Source: Nocardia brevicatena NBRC 12119
GTDB taxonomy: Bacteria > Actinomycetota > Actinomycetes > Mycobacteriales > Mycobacteriaceae
NCBI RefSeq assembly: GCF_000308495.1
Contig: NZ_BAFU01000023.1
Span: 56,769 to 120,768, forward strand
Length of the DNA: 64,000 nucleotides
Reading direction: 5' to 3'
Both the position numbers and the translations under genes were made by a program. Below are positions 17,063 through 25,649 of this stretch, in pieces. Numbering within the stretch: the stretch's first letter is position 1; every line of letters begins with the position of its first letter. The notes beneath the pieces were generated by a model. The model saw only the letters and a program-made list of their open reading frames with translations, did no database searches and was not told where the DNA came from.

Positions 17063-17881
17063 TTGAATCCGGTACTGATCTCGGCGGCCGAACTCCGGGA
17101 CTCACTGGGAGACAAAACCATTCGCCTATTGGATGTGCGGTGGGCACTGGGTGATCCGGACGGGCCGGAGCATTACCGCAAAGGGCATATCCCGGGCGCG
17201 GTATTCGTCGACCTCGATACCGAGCTGGCGGGCCTGCCCTCGCCCAGGCACGGGCGCCATCCGCTGCCCGCACCCGAACACCTCCAACGATGTGCCCGGA
17301 GCTGGGGTATCTGCGCCGGCGATCTGGTGGTGGTCTACGACGCGAGCGGCGGTATGGCGGCCGCACGGGCGTGGTGGCTGCTGCGCTGGGCCGGTGTCGC
17401 GGATGTACGCCTGTTGGACGGCGGGCTCCCGGCGTGGACCCGGGTCGGCGGGGAACTGGCCATCGGGGTGGAGCCCGATCCCACACCCGGCGATCTCGAG
17501 GTCGTGCCCGGACGTCTGCCGGTTATCGACGCGGACGCGGTGGCCCGCTGGGACGGGGTGTTGTTGGATGCGCGCACGGTGGATCGGTTCCGCGGCGAAC
17601 AGGAGCCGGTCGATCCGCGGGCGGGGCATATCCCCGGCGCCATCTGCGCACCCACCAGTGACAACCTCGGTGATGACGGGTGTTTCCGTTCGGTGGAAGT
17701 GCTGCGGGAGCGGTTCGCCGGTTTCGGCAATGGACCGGTGGCGGTGTACTGCGGCTCGGGGGTGACCGCCGCGCATCAGATCGCCGCGCTGGCCGTGGCG
17801 GGGGTGGAGGCCGCGCTGTATCCGGGCTCGTGGTCGCAGTGGGCGCACGATCCGAAACGTCCGGTCGCCACCGGAGCCTGA
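17063..17881 (+). CDS. sulfurtransferase (thiosulfate/3-mercaptopyruvate type)
   Basis: 272 residues with two tandem rhodanese domains. The first, inactive, contains LLDVRWALGD and HIPGAVFVDLD. The second has the active-site Cys in VYCGSGVTAA (near residue 231). The CGSGVT loop is the pattern of SseA-like enzymes that act on 3-mercaptopyruvate or thiosulfate. The start is a TTG at 17063 behind a strong GAGGAG; no better start is nearby. It stands alone downstream of bkdC with a 134-base gap. Confidence 0.93.
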   Translation: MNPVLISAAELRDSLGDKTIRLLDVRWALGDPDGPEHYRKGHIPGAVFVDLDTELAGLPSPRHGRHPLPAPEHLQRCARSWGICAGDLVVVYDASGGMAAARAWWLLRWAGVADVRLLDGGLPAWTRVGGELAIGVEPDPTPGDLEVVPGRLPVIDADAVARWDGVLLDARTVDRFRGEQEPVDPRAGHIPGAICAPTSDNLGDDGCFRSVEVLRERFAGFGNGPVAVYCGSGVTAAHQIAALAVAGVEAALYPGSWSQWAHDPKRPVATGA

Positions 17882-17887
17882 ACGGGC

Positions 17888-17916
17888 CGACCCCGGTGTG
17901 CGGCACACCGGGGTCG
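17888..17916. terminator. bidirectional terminator hairpin, 13-bp stem
   Basis: 17888-17900 (CGACCCCGGTGTG) and 17904-17916 are perfect reverse complements around the loop CGG. It lies between the converging sulfurtransferase and HNH-protein genes, so it can serve both. Confidence 0.75.
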
Positions 17917-17924
17917 CCGCGTGC

Positions 17925-18632
17925 CTAGCCGCAGGTCGCGGCGATATCACGCAGTGCCTCGTGGTCTGCGGCGGTGACCGGTAGGTCGTAGCGGATGGCG
18001 ACGGTGAGGTATTTGCCCGCGTAGAAGCAATGACCCGGACGTGAGGGCGGCAGCCATTCGGCGGGAGTGCCGTCGCCCTTGTCGGTATTGGCCGCGCGGG
18101 TCGTGACCTGCAGATTGTAGTCGATATCGTTGGCGAACCGGATACGCTGCGACAGCGGCCAACTCGAGGCGCCGAGATCCCAGGCCGCGGCCAGCGGGTA
18201 GACGTGGTCGACGGGGATCTCCTGGGCGGCCTGCTTGGAAAAGGTGATCAGGGCGCCGGTGTACGGGTCGGCCAGCGTCCCGGACAGCACCACGCAGCCC
18301 CGGGTGCCGGGGCGGTACGCGACCTCGGTGAGCTGGCGGGCCAGCACATTGTTGCGGGTATCGCAGCCGTCGTGCCCGCCGGGACCGTCGTGGTCGTCCG
18401 ACCAGGCGGGTCCGAAGACACAGGCCTGCTCGGCCCGGCAGCCACGCTCGTAGCCGCCGGGATGCGGCCGGTCCGGGACCACTCGCACCGTGGCGAGCCA
18501 CTGCTCCAGCAGGATCCGGGCGGGGCTGCCCGGCGCGGGTGTCCGCTCCGGTAACACCGCGCAGCCGCATATCGTCGTGAGTACCGTGACGACCGCGAAC
18601 AGCGCCGCCCCTACCGTCCCCCGCCTTCTCAT
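17925..18632 (-). CDS. exported HNH endonuclease family protein (DUF1524), probable lipoprotein
   Basis: 235 residues. The N-terminus is a signal peptide (MRRRGTVGAALFAVVTVLTT) ending in a lipobox-like ICGC, so the protein is probably exported and lipid-anchored. The mature part carries the DUF1524/GmrSD-C HNH-type motif: VDHVYPLAAAWDLGA, then NLQVTTRAANTDKGDG and AEWLPP. Members of this family in Streptomyces and relatives are secreted nuclease-like proteins. Nuclease activity is inferred. Several Cys (ERGCRAEQACVFG, GCDTRNN) may form disulfides outside the cell. Confidence 0.85.
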   Translation of the reverse strand: MRRRGTVGAALFAVVTVLTTICGCAVLPERTPAPGSPARILLEQWLATVRVVPDRPHPGGYERGCRAEQACVFGPAWSDDHDGPGGHDGCDTRNNVLARQLTEVAYRPGTRGCVVLSGTLADPYTGALITFSKQAAQEIPVDHVYPLAAAWDLGASSWPLSQRIRFANDIDYNLQVTTRAANTDKGDGTPAEWLPPSRPGHCFYAGKYLTVAIRYDLPVTAADHEALRDIAATCG

Positions 18633-18696
18633 GGTTCACAGGTCTACCGGAACCGTCCGACAGGTTTCCGGTTTCAAAACAACCGCCGGTCGGCGG

Positions 18697-19059
18697 CTAA
18701 AGCCAGGCGCGGGCGAAGATCTCGTCGTCGCGGGCCGTGTTGGTTCGCGGCGGGAACCGCATGGCGGCCAGGGTTTCCGGGTGCACACCGTCGTGGCCGA
18801 TCAGCCAGGAACCGCCGCTGTCGGTGCATTCGGCGATCTTGGCGAAGGTGGTGAGCAGGAAGGTGATGGCATCGCCCGGTCGGGTGGTGTGGGCCAGACG
18901 CTGCGACTCGCCTGGACGGGACAGATCCAGCCACACCCCGCACTGTCCGTCCAACCGCATTCCCACGATCTTCGCCGCGTCGACGAAGGTGAACTGCCGC
19001 CGTTCCCAGGGCATGGTCGGTGTGTAGCTCTGCTCTAGGACTTGGAGCAGAATCGTCAT
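18697..19059 (-). CDS. conserved hypothetical protein, 120 residues
   Basis: The start ATG 19059 has a strong GGAGGG seven bases before it. The product begins MTILLQVLEQSYTPTMPWER and is a soluble alpha/beta-looking protein with no signal peptide or membrane segment. I do not recognise a named domain. It is not closely linked to an operon; on its upstream side lies a decayed tnpB end. Confidence 0.7.
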   Translation of the reverse strand: MTILLQVLEQSYTPTMPWERRQFTFVDAAKIVGMRLDGQCGVWLDLSRPGESQRLAHTTRPGDAITFLLTTFAKIAECTDSGGSWLIGHDGVHPETLAAMRFPPRTNTARDDEIFARAWL

Positions 19060-19256
19060 ACTGTTGCCCTCCGATGTTGTGGAATGGCGCCGCCAACGAT
19101 CTCCGCCGGCCGGGCTATACCGCCCGGTACGCGATGATCGGCGGGCTCGGACTTCGGCGATGACCAACGAACGGTAGTGCAGGCCCGACGTTCGGACAGA
19201 GGCCAGTGCGTCTGGTGTCGTTCGGCGCTGTCGCCGCTGGGCCGGTGGAGACATAG

Positions 19257-19343
19257 AACGCCTGCGGAGCGGACGTAAGACTGTGCAAGGCTCGCCTTCC
19301 AGCTGTCTGCGGTGAAACAGGAAGCCCAACTCGTGAGAGTTGA
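19257..19343 (+). pseudogene. remnant of the 3' end of an IS605-type tnpB gene
   Basis: Twenty-eight codons, closed upstream by TAG (19254-19256) and ending at TGA 19341-19343, read NACGADVRL then CGETGSPTRES. The NACG(A)DV and ETGSP patterns are characteristic of the very C-terminus of TnpB proteins of IS200/IS605 elements. No zinc-finger or RuvC part of tnpB remains upstream, so this is a relic. It overlaps an omegaRNA-like 3' end (19318-19376). Confidence 0.6.
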
Positions 19344-19376
19344 AATCCCTTCCTTTCAGAAGGGGAGAAGGTCAAC
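19318..19376 (+). mobile_element. IS605-type right end with omegaRNA-like scaffold
   Basis: The sequence starts CAGGAAGCC, then forms hairpin CAACTC-GTGA-GAGTTG (19326-19341) and hairpin CCCTTC-CTTTCA-GAAGGG (about 19348-19365), and ends GGAGAAGGTCAAC. This is the layout of the 3' end of TnpB guide RNAs and of the right end of IS605 elements, which finish in two hairpins and a short TCAA/TCAC-like terminus. The left end was not found, so the element is a fragment. Confidence 0.55.
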
Positions 19377-19464
19377 AGTGGATACATCAGTATGTTCCGC
19401 CTCGGCGCGGAAATCCAGGTATCCATGCCGACCAACTGTCGGACCTGCCTGCTTTGATGGGGCG

Positions 19465-22290
19465 GTGCTGCACGGTATGTGGTCACCCGGTTCTGGGCTC
19501 CTGCTTTGGCCCGCGCCGGACTGCCCCGGTGAGCCGGGGGAGTCCGCGGGCGCGCTACCGGGGCTGCTGGGCAGCGTGCTGCGGGAGGCGCGTTTCCGGC
19601 ACCACGCCGAGGTACTCGTCGCGGACGCCGCCGGGGTCCGGACTGAGCGGGTGCGGGCGCACGCGCTCGCACCGGGTGCCGCTGCGGCCGCGCTGCGGCA
19701 GCGGTTGCCGGCCGGCGCGGTATCCGGTGATCTGCGTTTTCTCGCCCATATCGCGCTCGGTATCGAGCGGTGGGTGCGGGCCGGACGGGTGGTACCGCGG
19801 TTGGTCCGCGACGACGGGCAGTGGTGGGCGCGGTGGCGACTGTCCGGTGGTGCGGGGCAGCGCGCGTGGCTGGCGGAACTGGCCGCCGGTATGCCGCCGG
19901 CGCTGCAGGTCGCGGGTGCTCCGGGGGATCTGCTCGCCGATATGGTCGACGAACTCACCGATCCCATCGTGCGGGAGCTGGTCGGGGAACGGCCGAACCC
20001 GCATCCGCTGGTGCACGGGCTGTCCGTCGACACACCTGTGGACGGTGGCAGCCATCAGGTCGCCGAACTGCTCGACCGCTGGCGCGACAGCGTGCTCGTC
20101 GACGAACCCGAACTGGTGTTGCGGCTGTGCGAACCCGACGGCGAGTCGGGCGTCGACGCCGACGGCGCGGCACTGTGGCGGTTGGAGGTGTGCCTGCGCG
20201 TCGACGGGGCGGCGCCCCGCCCGGTGCCGCTGCTGGGTGATCCGCAGTCGGTGCGGACGGCGGTGGAGCGGCTCGGTGCGGCGCAGCGGGCCTATCCCCG
20301 GCTGCGAGACCTGCCGGGCGATCCGCGCAGTATGGATCTGCTGCTGCCGACCGCGGTGGTGGCCGATCTCGTGGCGCACGGCGCGCACGCGCTGGCGGAG
20401 GCCGGTGTCCGGCTGCTGCTGCCACGGGCCTGGAGTGTCGCCGAGCCGAGCCTGCGGCTGCGCGTCGACGGCGCCGCCGTGCCCGCGGCCCGGAGCTCCG
20501 TCGGACTGGACGGGCTCGTCTCCTATCGGTGGGAGCTGGCGCTCGGGGACATGGTGCTCACCCGGGCCGAGATGGAACGGTTGATCGATGCCCAATCGGA
20601 TCTGGTGCGGCTGCGCGGGGAATGGGTGCAGGCCGATCACCGGGTGCTCGCCGCCGCCGCGCGCTACGTCGCGTGGCACGGCGCCGATACCGAGGTCACC
20701 CTGGCCGACCTGGTCGGCAAGATCGTCGACACGCACGTGGACCGAGTCCCCATCACGGAGGTCACCGCGACCGGTTGGGCCGCCGCACTGCTCGACCCCG
20801 GCCGTGAACCCGAACCGGTGTCCCCGCCGGCCCGGCTGAAGGCTCAGCTGCGTCCCTATCAACTGCGCGGCCTGTCCTGGCTGGCGACCATGAACCGACT
20901 CGGCTGCGGTGCGATCCTCGCCGACGATATGGGTCTCGGGAAAACCGTTCAGGTACTGGCCCTGCTCCTGCACGAACGCGAAACCGCCACGACGCCGCCG
21001 GGGCCGACGCTACTGGTCTGCCCGATGTCGGTGGTCGGCAACTGGCAACGGGAGGCCCTGCGTTTCGCTCCCGACCTGCGGTTCCTGGTGCACCACGGCC
21101 CAACCCGTCGGCGCGGGCCCGAGCTGGACGCCGCCGTCGCCGACGCCGATCTGGTGATCACCACCTACACGCTGCTCGCCCGCGACACCCGCGAACTGGC
21201 GCGACAGTCCTGGGAACGGGTGGTGTTGGACGAGGCGCAGCACGTCAAGAACGCCGCCACCCGGCAGGCGCGGGCGGCGCGGGCGCTACCGGCCCGGCAT
21301 CGGCTGGCGCTCACCGGCACTCCCGTGGAGAACCGCCTGGAGGAACTGCGGTCGATCCTCGATTTCGCCATGCCGAAGCTGCTGGGCAGCGCGCAGACAT
21401 TCCGCGCCCGTTTCGCCGTGCCCATCGAACGCGAGAACGACCAGAACGCCGTCACCCGGTTGCGCACGGTCACCTCGCCGTTCGTATTGCGCCGGGTGAA
21501 AACCGATCCCGCGGTGATCGGCGATCTGCCGGAGAAGCTGGAGATGACGGTCCGCGCCAACCTCACCGTCGAACAGGCCGGTCTGTATCAGGCCGTGGTG
21601 CGGGACATGCTGGACAAGCTCCGCGACGCCAAGGGGATGGCCCGCAAGGGCGCGGTACTGGCCGCCCTCACCCACCTCAAACAGGTGTGCAACCATCCCG
21701 CGCATTACCTTCGCGATCATTCGGCCGTGTTGCGGCGCGGCACGCACCGGTCCGGGAAGCTGGCGCTGGTGGAGGATGTGCTCGACTCCGTGCTCGCCGA
21801 GGGCGAGAAGGCCTTGTTGTTCACCCAGTTCCGCGAATTCGGCGAGCTGATCGCCCCGTATCTCACCGAACGTTTCGGCACGCGTGTGCCGTTCCTGCAC
21901 GGCGGGGTCGCCAAGAAACACCGCGACACCATGGTTGCCGATTTCCAGCGCGAGGCCGGCCCACCGCTGATGCTGCTGTCGCTCAAGGCCGGTGGTACCG
22001 GACTGAACCTCACCGCCGCCAACCATGTCGTTCACCTGGACCGCTGGTGGAATCCGGCGGTGGAGAACCAGGCCACCGACCGCGCCTACCGTATCGGCCA
22101 GCATCGCACCGTCCAGGTGCGCAAACTGGTGTGCGTGGACACCGTCGAGGAACGCATCGACGAGATGATCGGCGGTAAGAGCCGGCTCGCCGATCTGGCC
22201 GTCGGCTCCGGGGAGAACTGGATCACCGAATTGAGCACCGACGAGCTGCGTGAACTGTTCACCCTCGGCGCCGAGGCGGTGGGGGACTGA
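19465..22290 (+). CDS. SNF2/DEAD-box helicase, HelZ-like
   Basis: About 941 residues. The N-terminal 430 residues are the bacterial SNF2 accessory region. The helicase core then follows: motif I DDMGLGKTVQ, motif II VVLDEAQHVKN, motif III LTGTPVENRLEE, motifs V-VI GGTGLNLTAANHV and DRAYRIGQHR. It resembles M. tuberculosis HelZ (Rv2101), whose N-terminus (VLHGFWS) matches VLHGMWSPGSG here; that sets the start at GTG 19465. The frame stays open upstream to 19312, but that part is the tnpB remnant. The in vivo role is unknown; such proteins are ATP-driven DNA translocases. It is followed by a SWIM-finger gene, a frequent partner. Confidence 0.92.
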   Translation: MLHGMWSPGSGLLLWPAPDCPGEPGESAGALPGLLGSVLREARFRHHAEVLVADAAGVRTERVRAHALAPGAAAAALRQRLPAGAVSGDLRFLAHIALGIERWVRAGRVVPRLVRDDGQWWARWRLSGGAGQRAWLAELAAGMPPALQVAGAPGDLLADMVDELTDPIVRELVGERPNPHPLVHGLSVDTPVDGGSHQVAELLDRWRDSVLVDEPELVLRLCEPDGESGVDADGAALWRLEVCLRVDGAAPRPVPLLGDPQSVRTAVERLGAAQRAYPRLRDLPGDPRSMDLLLPTAVVADLVAHGAHALAEAGVRLLLPRAWSVAEPSLRLRVDGAAVPAARSSVGLDGLVSYRWELALGDMVLTRAEMERLIDAQSDLVRLRGEWVQADHRVLAAAARYVAWHGADTEVTLADLVGKIVDTHVDRVPITEVTATGWAAALLDPGREPEPVSPPARLKAQLRPYQLRGLSWLATMNRLGCGAILADDMGLGKTVQVLALLLHERETATTPPGPTLLVCPMSVVGNWQREALRFAPDLRFLVHHGPTRRRGPELDAAVADADLVITTYTLLARDTRELARQSWERVVLDEAQHVKNAATRQARAARALPARHRLALTGTPVENRLEELRSILDFAMPKLLGSAQTFRARFAVPIERENDQNAVTRLRTVTSPFVLRRVKTDPAVIGDLPEKLEMTVRANLTVEQAGLYQAVVRDMLDKLRDAKGMARKGAVLAALTHLKQVCNHPAHYLRDHSAVLRRGTHRSGKLALVEDVLDSVLAEGEKALLFTQFREFGELIAPYLTERFGTRVPFLHGGVAKKHRDTMVADFQREAGPPLMLLSLKAGGTGLNLTAANHVVHLDRWWNPAVENQATDRAYRIGQHRTVQVRKLVCVDTVEERIDEMIGGKSRLADLAVGSGENWITELSTDELRELFTLGAEAVGD

Positions 22291-22327
22291 TGTCCGTATT
22301 CGCCGCGCCCACGCGGGATGTGGGCCC

Positions 22328-23092
22328 ATGAGCCGGCCCGAGTACGGTGACCGGCGCCGGCGTCCGGTTGTCGGCGGTGCCGCCTCGCGCAACCGCCGCG
22401 GCGGGTTCGGCCGCAGTATGTGGGGCCGGGCATTCGTCGAGGCCGTCGAGCGAGTGGCCGAAGATCCAGGGCGGTTGGCCCGAGGACGAACCTATGCCCG
22501 CGCCGGCCAGGTGGTGAGCTACCGGGTCGAACCGGGCGCGGTGGTCGCCGAGGTCCAGGGCAGTCAGCCGCGCCCGTTCGCCTCGGTCTGCCGGGTCCGG
22601 AAACTGCGCGAGGAAGAAGTGGAACTGCTGATCGATACGATCCGCGCGGAACCGGGCATGTTGGCCCGGATCGTCTCGGGCACGCTGCCGACCGCGCTCG
22701 CCGAGCACCTGCTGCCCGATACCGCGGCCGATCTGGACTTCGGCTGCAGCTGTCCGGATCACGGTTGGCCGTGTAAACACGTCGCCGCCGTCTGCTATCT
22801 CCTGGCAGAAGACCTCGACGAGCGGCCGCGCGAGTTGCTCACCCTGCGCGGCGTGAGTATGGAAACCCTGATCGGCGGCGTCGAGCGCGCCGACCCCACC
22901 GATACCACCGACCCCTACGGGGACGGAACGGAATTGCCCGCCCTGCCGACCCCCGAAACCCGCCCCGCGCTCGACGACCTGGACCCCACCCTGCTGCGTC
23001 GTGCCCTGCGGATGATGTCCGAGGACGAAGCCACCGCCGCCGCGGGTCTTCGCGGACTCACCGTCGTCTATACCGACCTGACCGCACGCTGA
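22328..23092 (+). CDS. SWIM zinc finger protein
   Basis: 254 residues. The SWIM zinc finger is CSCPDHGWPCKH (CxCxnCxH, near residues 138-149). The N-terminus is basic and the rest is acidic with no catalytic motif. SWIM proteins paired with SNF2 helicases are common in actinomycetes (Rv2102 next to Rv2101 in M. tuberculosis) and probably act with the helicase in DNA or protein binding (inference). The ATG at 22328 lies 38 bases after the helicase stop, so the genes form an operon. Confidence 0.92.
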   Translation: MSRPEYGDRRRRPVVGGAASRNRRGGFGRSMWGRAFVEAVERVAEDPGRLARGRTYARAGQVVSYRVEPGAVVAEVQGSQPRPFASVCRVRKLREEEVELLIDTIRAEPGMLARIVSGTLPTALAEHLLPDTAADLDFGCSCPDHGWPCKHVAAVCYLLAEDLDERPRELLTLRGVSMETLIGGVERADPTDTTDPYGDGTELPALPTPETRPALDDLDPTLLRRALRMMSEDEATAAAGLRGLTVVYTDLTAR

Positions 23093-23132
23093 GCGACGCG
23101 GATATCGGGTGCGTCGGAGCGGCGCCCCGGTC

Positions 23133-24197
23133 TCAGAGGCGATATACGCGCTGGGCGTTGCCGCAGAAGGCGGGCTCCAACGCCTGGGGGCCGGCGGCTT
23201 CGGTGAGCACCGTGGCCACTACTGTCGCGCTGTCCGCGATGGTGGTGATCGGTTTGTCGACCGGGAAATTCGATCCCCAGATCAGCCGCTGCACGCCGAA
23301 GACGTCCGCCGAGTGGCGCAGCATCGGACCGATCCGGTCCACCAGCTGTGGTGCCGGTGTCGTGCTGCCGCGGTGGGGTACCGGATGCCCGAGGATCGGC
23401 ATCATCAATCCGCTGATCTTGGCCACGACATTCGGCAGCTCGGCGAGTTCGGCGATATCGTCGCGCCAGCGCTCGAAGATCTCCTGTCGCCGTCGTGGAT
23501 CGGTGCCGGTTTCCGCGCCGACCTGTCCGAAGATCCCGGCCGGGGTGGCCAGGTGGTTCAGCACGATGGATGCTTCCGGATAGCGCCGGGCCAGTGCCGT
23601 GAGATCGGGCAGTTGATGGGAATACACCCAGGCCTCGAAGACGAGTTCGCGTTCGACGAGCGCGGCGAAACCGTCGAGGAAGGCCGGGGTGCGCAGGGCA
23701 CCGGGTCCGGCGAAGTCCCGCACGTCCCGGTCGGGGTGGTTGGCGACCATGGTGCGGATCCCGCGCACCAGTGGGGACGCGGACAGGTGGGCGTCCAACA
23801 GGTTGGCGAAGCCCGGCGCGGCCGGGTCGGCGCTCGCGCTGATCGCGGCGAGAGCGGGGGTGTCGACCCCGAACGGCAGGCCGGCCACCCATCGGGTTTC
23901 CTCGGTCTTGGGGCCGGTCCACTCCACTTCGATGTGCACGATCGACTTGACCGGGAGGCCGGCGGTATCGCCGCGGTAGTCCGCGGGTAGGTATGGACCC
24001 ATATACGCCGAGGGGTCGCCGACGAACTCGCGGTCGCGCCGCGGTGCCAGCCGGGCCGCGATATTGATCGGCACCGGCAGATAGCGGAAGAGTTTGGCCA
24101 GGCCACTGAATTCGCGTGGGGTGGAGTGCGGATCCCACTGATGGATATGCGCATCGATGATGTCGATACCGCCGAGGCCGGTTTCGCCGAGTTCCAT
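23133..24197 (-). CDS. amidohydrolase family protein (amidohydrolase 2 type)
   Basis: 354 residues. A TIM-barrel metal hydrolase: the N-terminal metal motif HxH is seen in IIDAHIHQWDP (residues about 13-23), with VANHPDRDVRDFAG and LIWGSNFPVD near the C-terminus, the latter containing the Asp-region typical of the amidohydrolase_2 (ACMSD-like) group. Related enzymes hydrolyse lactones such as fucono- or 2-pyrone-4,6-dicarboxylate lactone or decarboxylate aromatics; the substrate here is unknown. The start ATG 24197 has GGGAG four bases before it. Confidence 0.85.
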   Translation of the reverse strand: MELGETGLGGIDIIDAHIHQWDPHSTPREFSGLAKLFRYLPVPINIAARLAPRRDREFVGDPSAYMGPYLPADYRGDTAGLPVKSIVHIEVEWTGPKTEETRWVAGLPFGVDTPALAAISASADPAAPGFANLLDAHLSASPLVRGIRTMVANHPDRDVRDFAGPGALRTPAFLDGFAALVERELVFEAWVYSHQLPDLTALARRYPEASIVLNHLATPAGIFGQVGAETGTDPRRRQEIFERWRDDIAELAELPNVVAKISGLMMPILGHPVPHRGSTTPAPQLVDRIGPMLRHSADVFGVQRLIWGSNFPVDKPITTIADSATVVATVLTEAAGPQALEPAFCGNAQRVYRL

Positions 24198-24407
24198 GCC
24201 GCTCCCGTCGCATCCATAGTCGTCGACCTATCGCCGAAGCCTACCGGACCCTATCGGGCACCCGCCGTCCCCGGCCGCGCGTGGCCAGTGGAGACGGAGG
24301 TGCGCGGTGCACGGCGTCGACGGAAGTGTGGGTCCGGGCGTGGTCCGGTCGGCGGCGGAGTGTCTCATCGGCCCGGAAGAACCCGGGTATGTCGGCATAA
24401 TGGTTCC

Positions 24408-25466
24408 GTGGCCGAACGGGATTCGGCGCCCAAGGCGTCACAGCCGGTGTCGGGGTCGGAGAAAACACCCGAAACAGCGTCCGCGCCATCCGCTCGCGAT
24501 GCCGGCGCCCCCGCCGCGTTGCGCGGTCTGGTCGATCAGGGGGTGCTCACCGAATCCCAGTTGGACGCGGTGGTCACGGCCCTGACCGAGGACCGGCCGC
24601 CGCCGACACCGGCCAAACTACTCTCCGAGATCGCCGCCTACGCGGGCGCCGGTCTGCTGCTGAGCGGGTTCATCCTGCTGCTGGCGGCATCGTGGGAGGA
24701 TATGGCGCGTATCGGCCGGGTGGCGCTGTTCGCGCTCGTGGCGCTGGGGTTGGCCGCGGCGGGTGTCGCTCTGGCGGGTGGGCCGGCGGCCCTGTTCGGT
24801 GCCGCGCGCCGCCGGATTCGCGATACCGGCCATACCTCCCGTACTCGGCTGGCGGTTGTCCTGTTCGCGCTGGCCACGGCGGGTGTCGCCGCCGCGGTGG
24901 GTTCCGGTATCGACGACGGTGGCGCCGATTTCGCCTGGGTGTACGGGTGTCTGGCCGGCCTGGTTGTCGGGGTGATCGGTTACGCGGCGTTCCCGTCGCT
25001 GGTCGGAGTGCTGGTCTGCGCGGGTTTCGCCGTGGCCGCGCTGAGCGGGGTGTCGACCGAACTCTGGGGTATCGATGACGATCTGATCGGCATCGGCTTC
25101 TTCGTACTCGGTTCGGTGTGGCTCGGGGTCGCCCGGCTCGGGGCGGTCCTCGAGCGCTGGGCCGGTTACGCGGTGGGGATCATGGTGGCGTTGTGGGGAG
25201 CCCAGGTCACCGATCTGTTCACCGAACTCGTCACGGCGTCCGTGCTCACCGCGTTGCTCGCGGTGGTGTGTTTCGCCGTCTACGCCACCGACCGTTCTCC
25301 GGTGCTGGTTCTCGGTGGCTCGGTGGCGCTGTCGCTGGCCGCCGCCGAGGCGGTCTGGTATTGGACGGACGGCTCGGTCAGCGCGGCGGGCGCGGTTCTC
25401 GTCGCGGGTGCGGTGGTGCTCGGGATCGGTAGCGTCCTGCTCACCCGGGTGGCGAAGCCGAGTTGA
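24408..25466 (+). CDS. polytopic membrane protein, DUF2157-like
   Basis: 352 residues from GTG 24408. The first 70 residues are hydrophilic (Ser/Glu/Ala-rich, then VDQGVLTESQLDAVVTAL); the rest has about ten hydrophobic helices. The N-terminal segment followed by KLLSEIAAYAGAGLLLSGFI is the layout of DUF2157 membrane proteins, whose function is unknown. It is followed at once by a GC-rich hairpin, so it is probably a single-gene unit. Confidence 0.75.
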   Translation: MAERDSAPKASQPVSGSEKTPETASAPSARDAGAPAALRGLVDQGVLTESQLDAVVTALTEDRPPPTPAKLLSEIAAYAGAGLLLSGFILLLAASWEDMARIGRVALFALVALGLAAAGVALAGGPAALFGAARRRIRDTGHTSRTRLAVVLFALATAGVAAAVGSGIDDGGADFAWVYGCLAGLVVGVIGYAAFPSLVGVLVCAGFAVAALSGVSTELWGIDDDLIGIGFFVLGSVWLGVARLGAVLERWAGYAVGIMVALWGAQVTDLFTELVTASVLTALLAVVCFAVYATDRSPVLVLGGSVALSLAAAEAVWYWTDGSVSAAGAVLVAGAVVLGIGSVLLTRVAKPS

Positions 25467-25467
25467 C

Positions 25468-25495
25468 ACCCGCGCCGGGACACGCCGGCGCGGGT
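25468..25495. terminator. hairpin after the DUF2157 gene, 11-bp stem
   Basis: ACCCGCGCCGG (25468-25478) pairs perfectly with 25485-25495 around a 6-base loop. It separates the membrane-protein gene from the mmsA promoter region. Confidence 0.65.
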
Positions 25496-25552
25496 TGCGG
25501 GGGTAGTTTCCGGGGCTCTGGTGTCCGGGAGCGCCCCGGTGTATATTTTTGC

Positions 25553-25564
25553 TTGGACGTCCAA
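25553..25564. promoter_or_regulatory. perfect 12-bp palindrome TTGGACGTCCAA, probable operator of the valine operon
   Basis: The palindrome lies 85 bases upstream of mmsA, directly behind an AT-rich patch (GTATATTTTT, 25541-25550) whose TATATT could be a -10 element, so a bound repressor would block initiation. Short perfect palindromes of this kind are typical of TetR-family acyl-CoA-responsive repressors. No TetR gene lies in the window, so the regulator is unknown. Confidence 0.55.
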
Positions 25565-25649
25565 TTATCGGATGCCCGCAAATGATCTTCGCGTGGTAGA
25601 TCGACGACAGCGCCGTACTCCACCACCGTCTACCCGAGGCAGGATTCGC

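Noticed and set aside
19312-19464. N-terminal extension of the SNF2 helicase
   Set aside because: The frame is open, but this part contains the IS605-type remnant and does not resemble helicase; the family N-terminus begins at GTG 19465.
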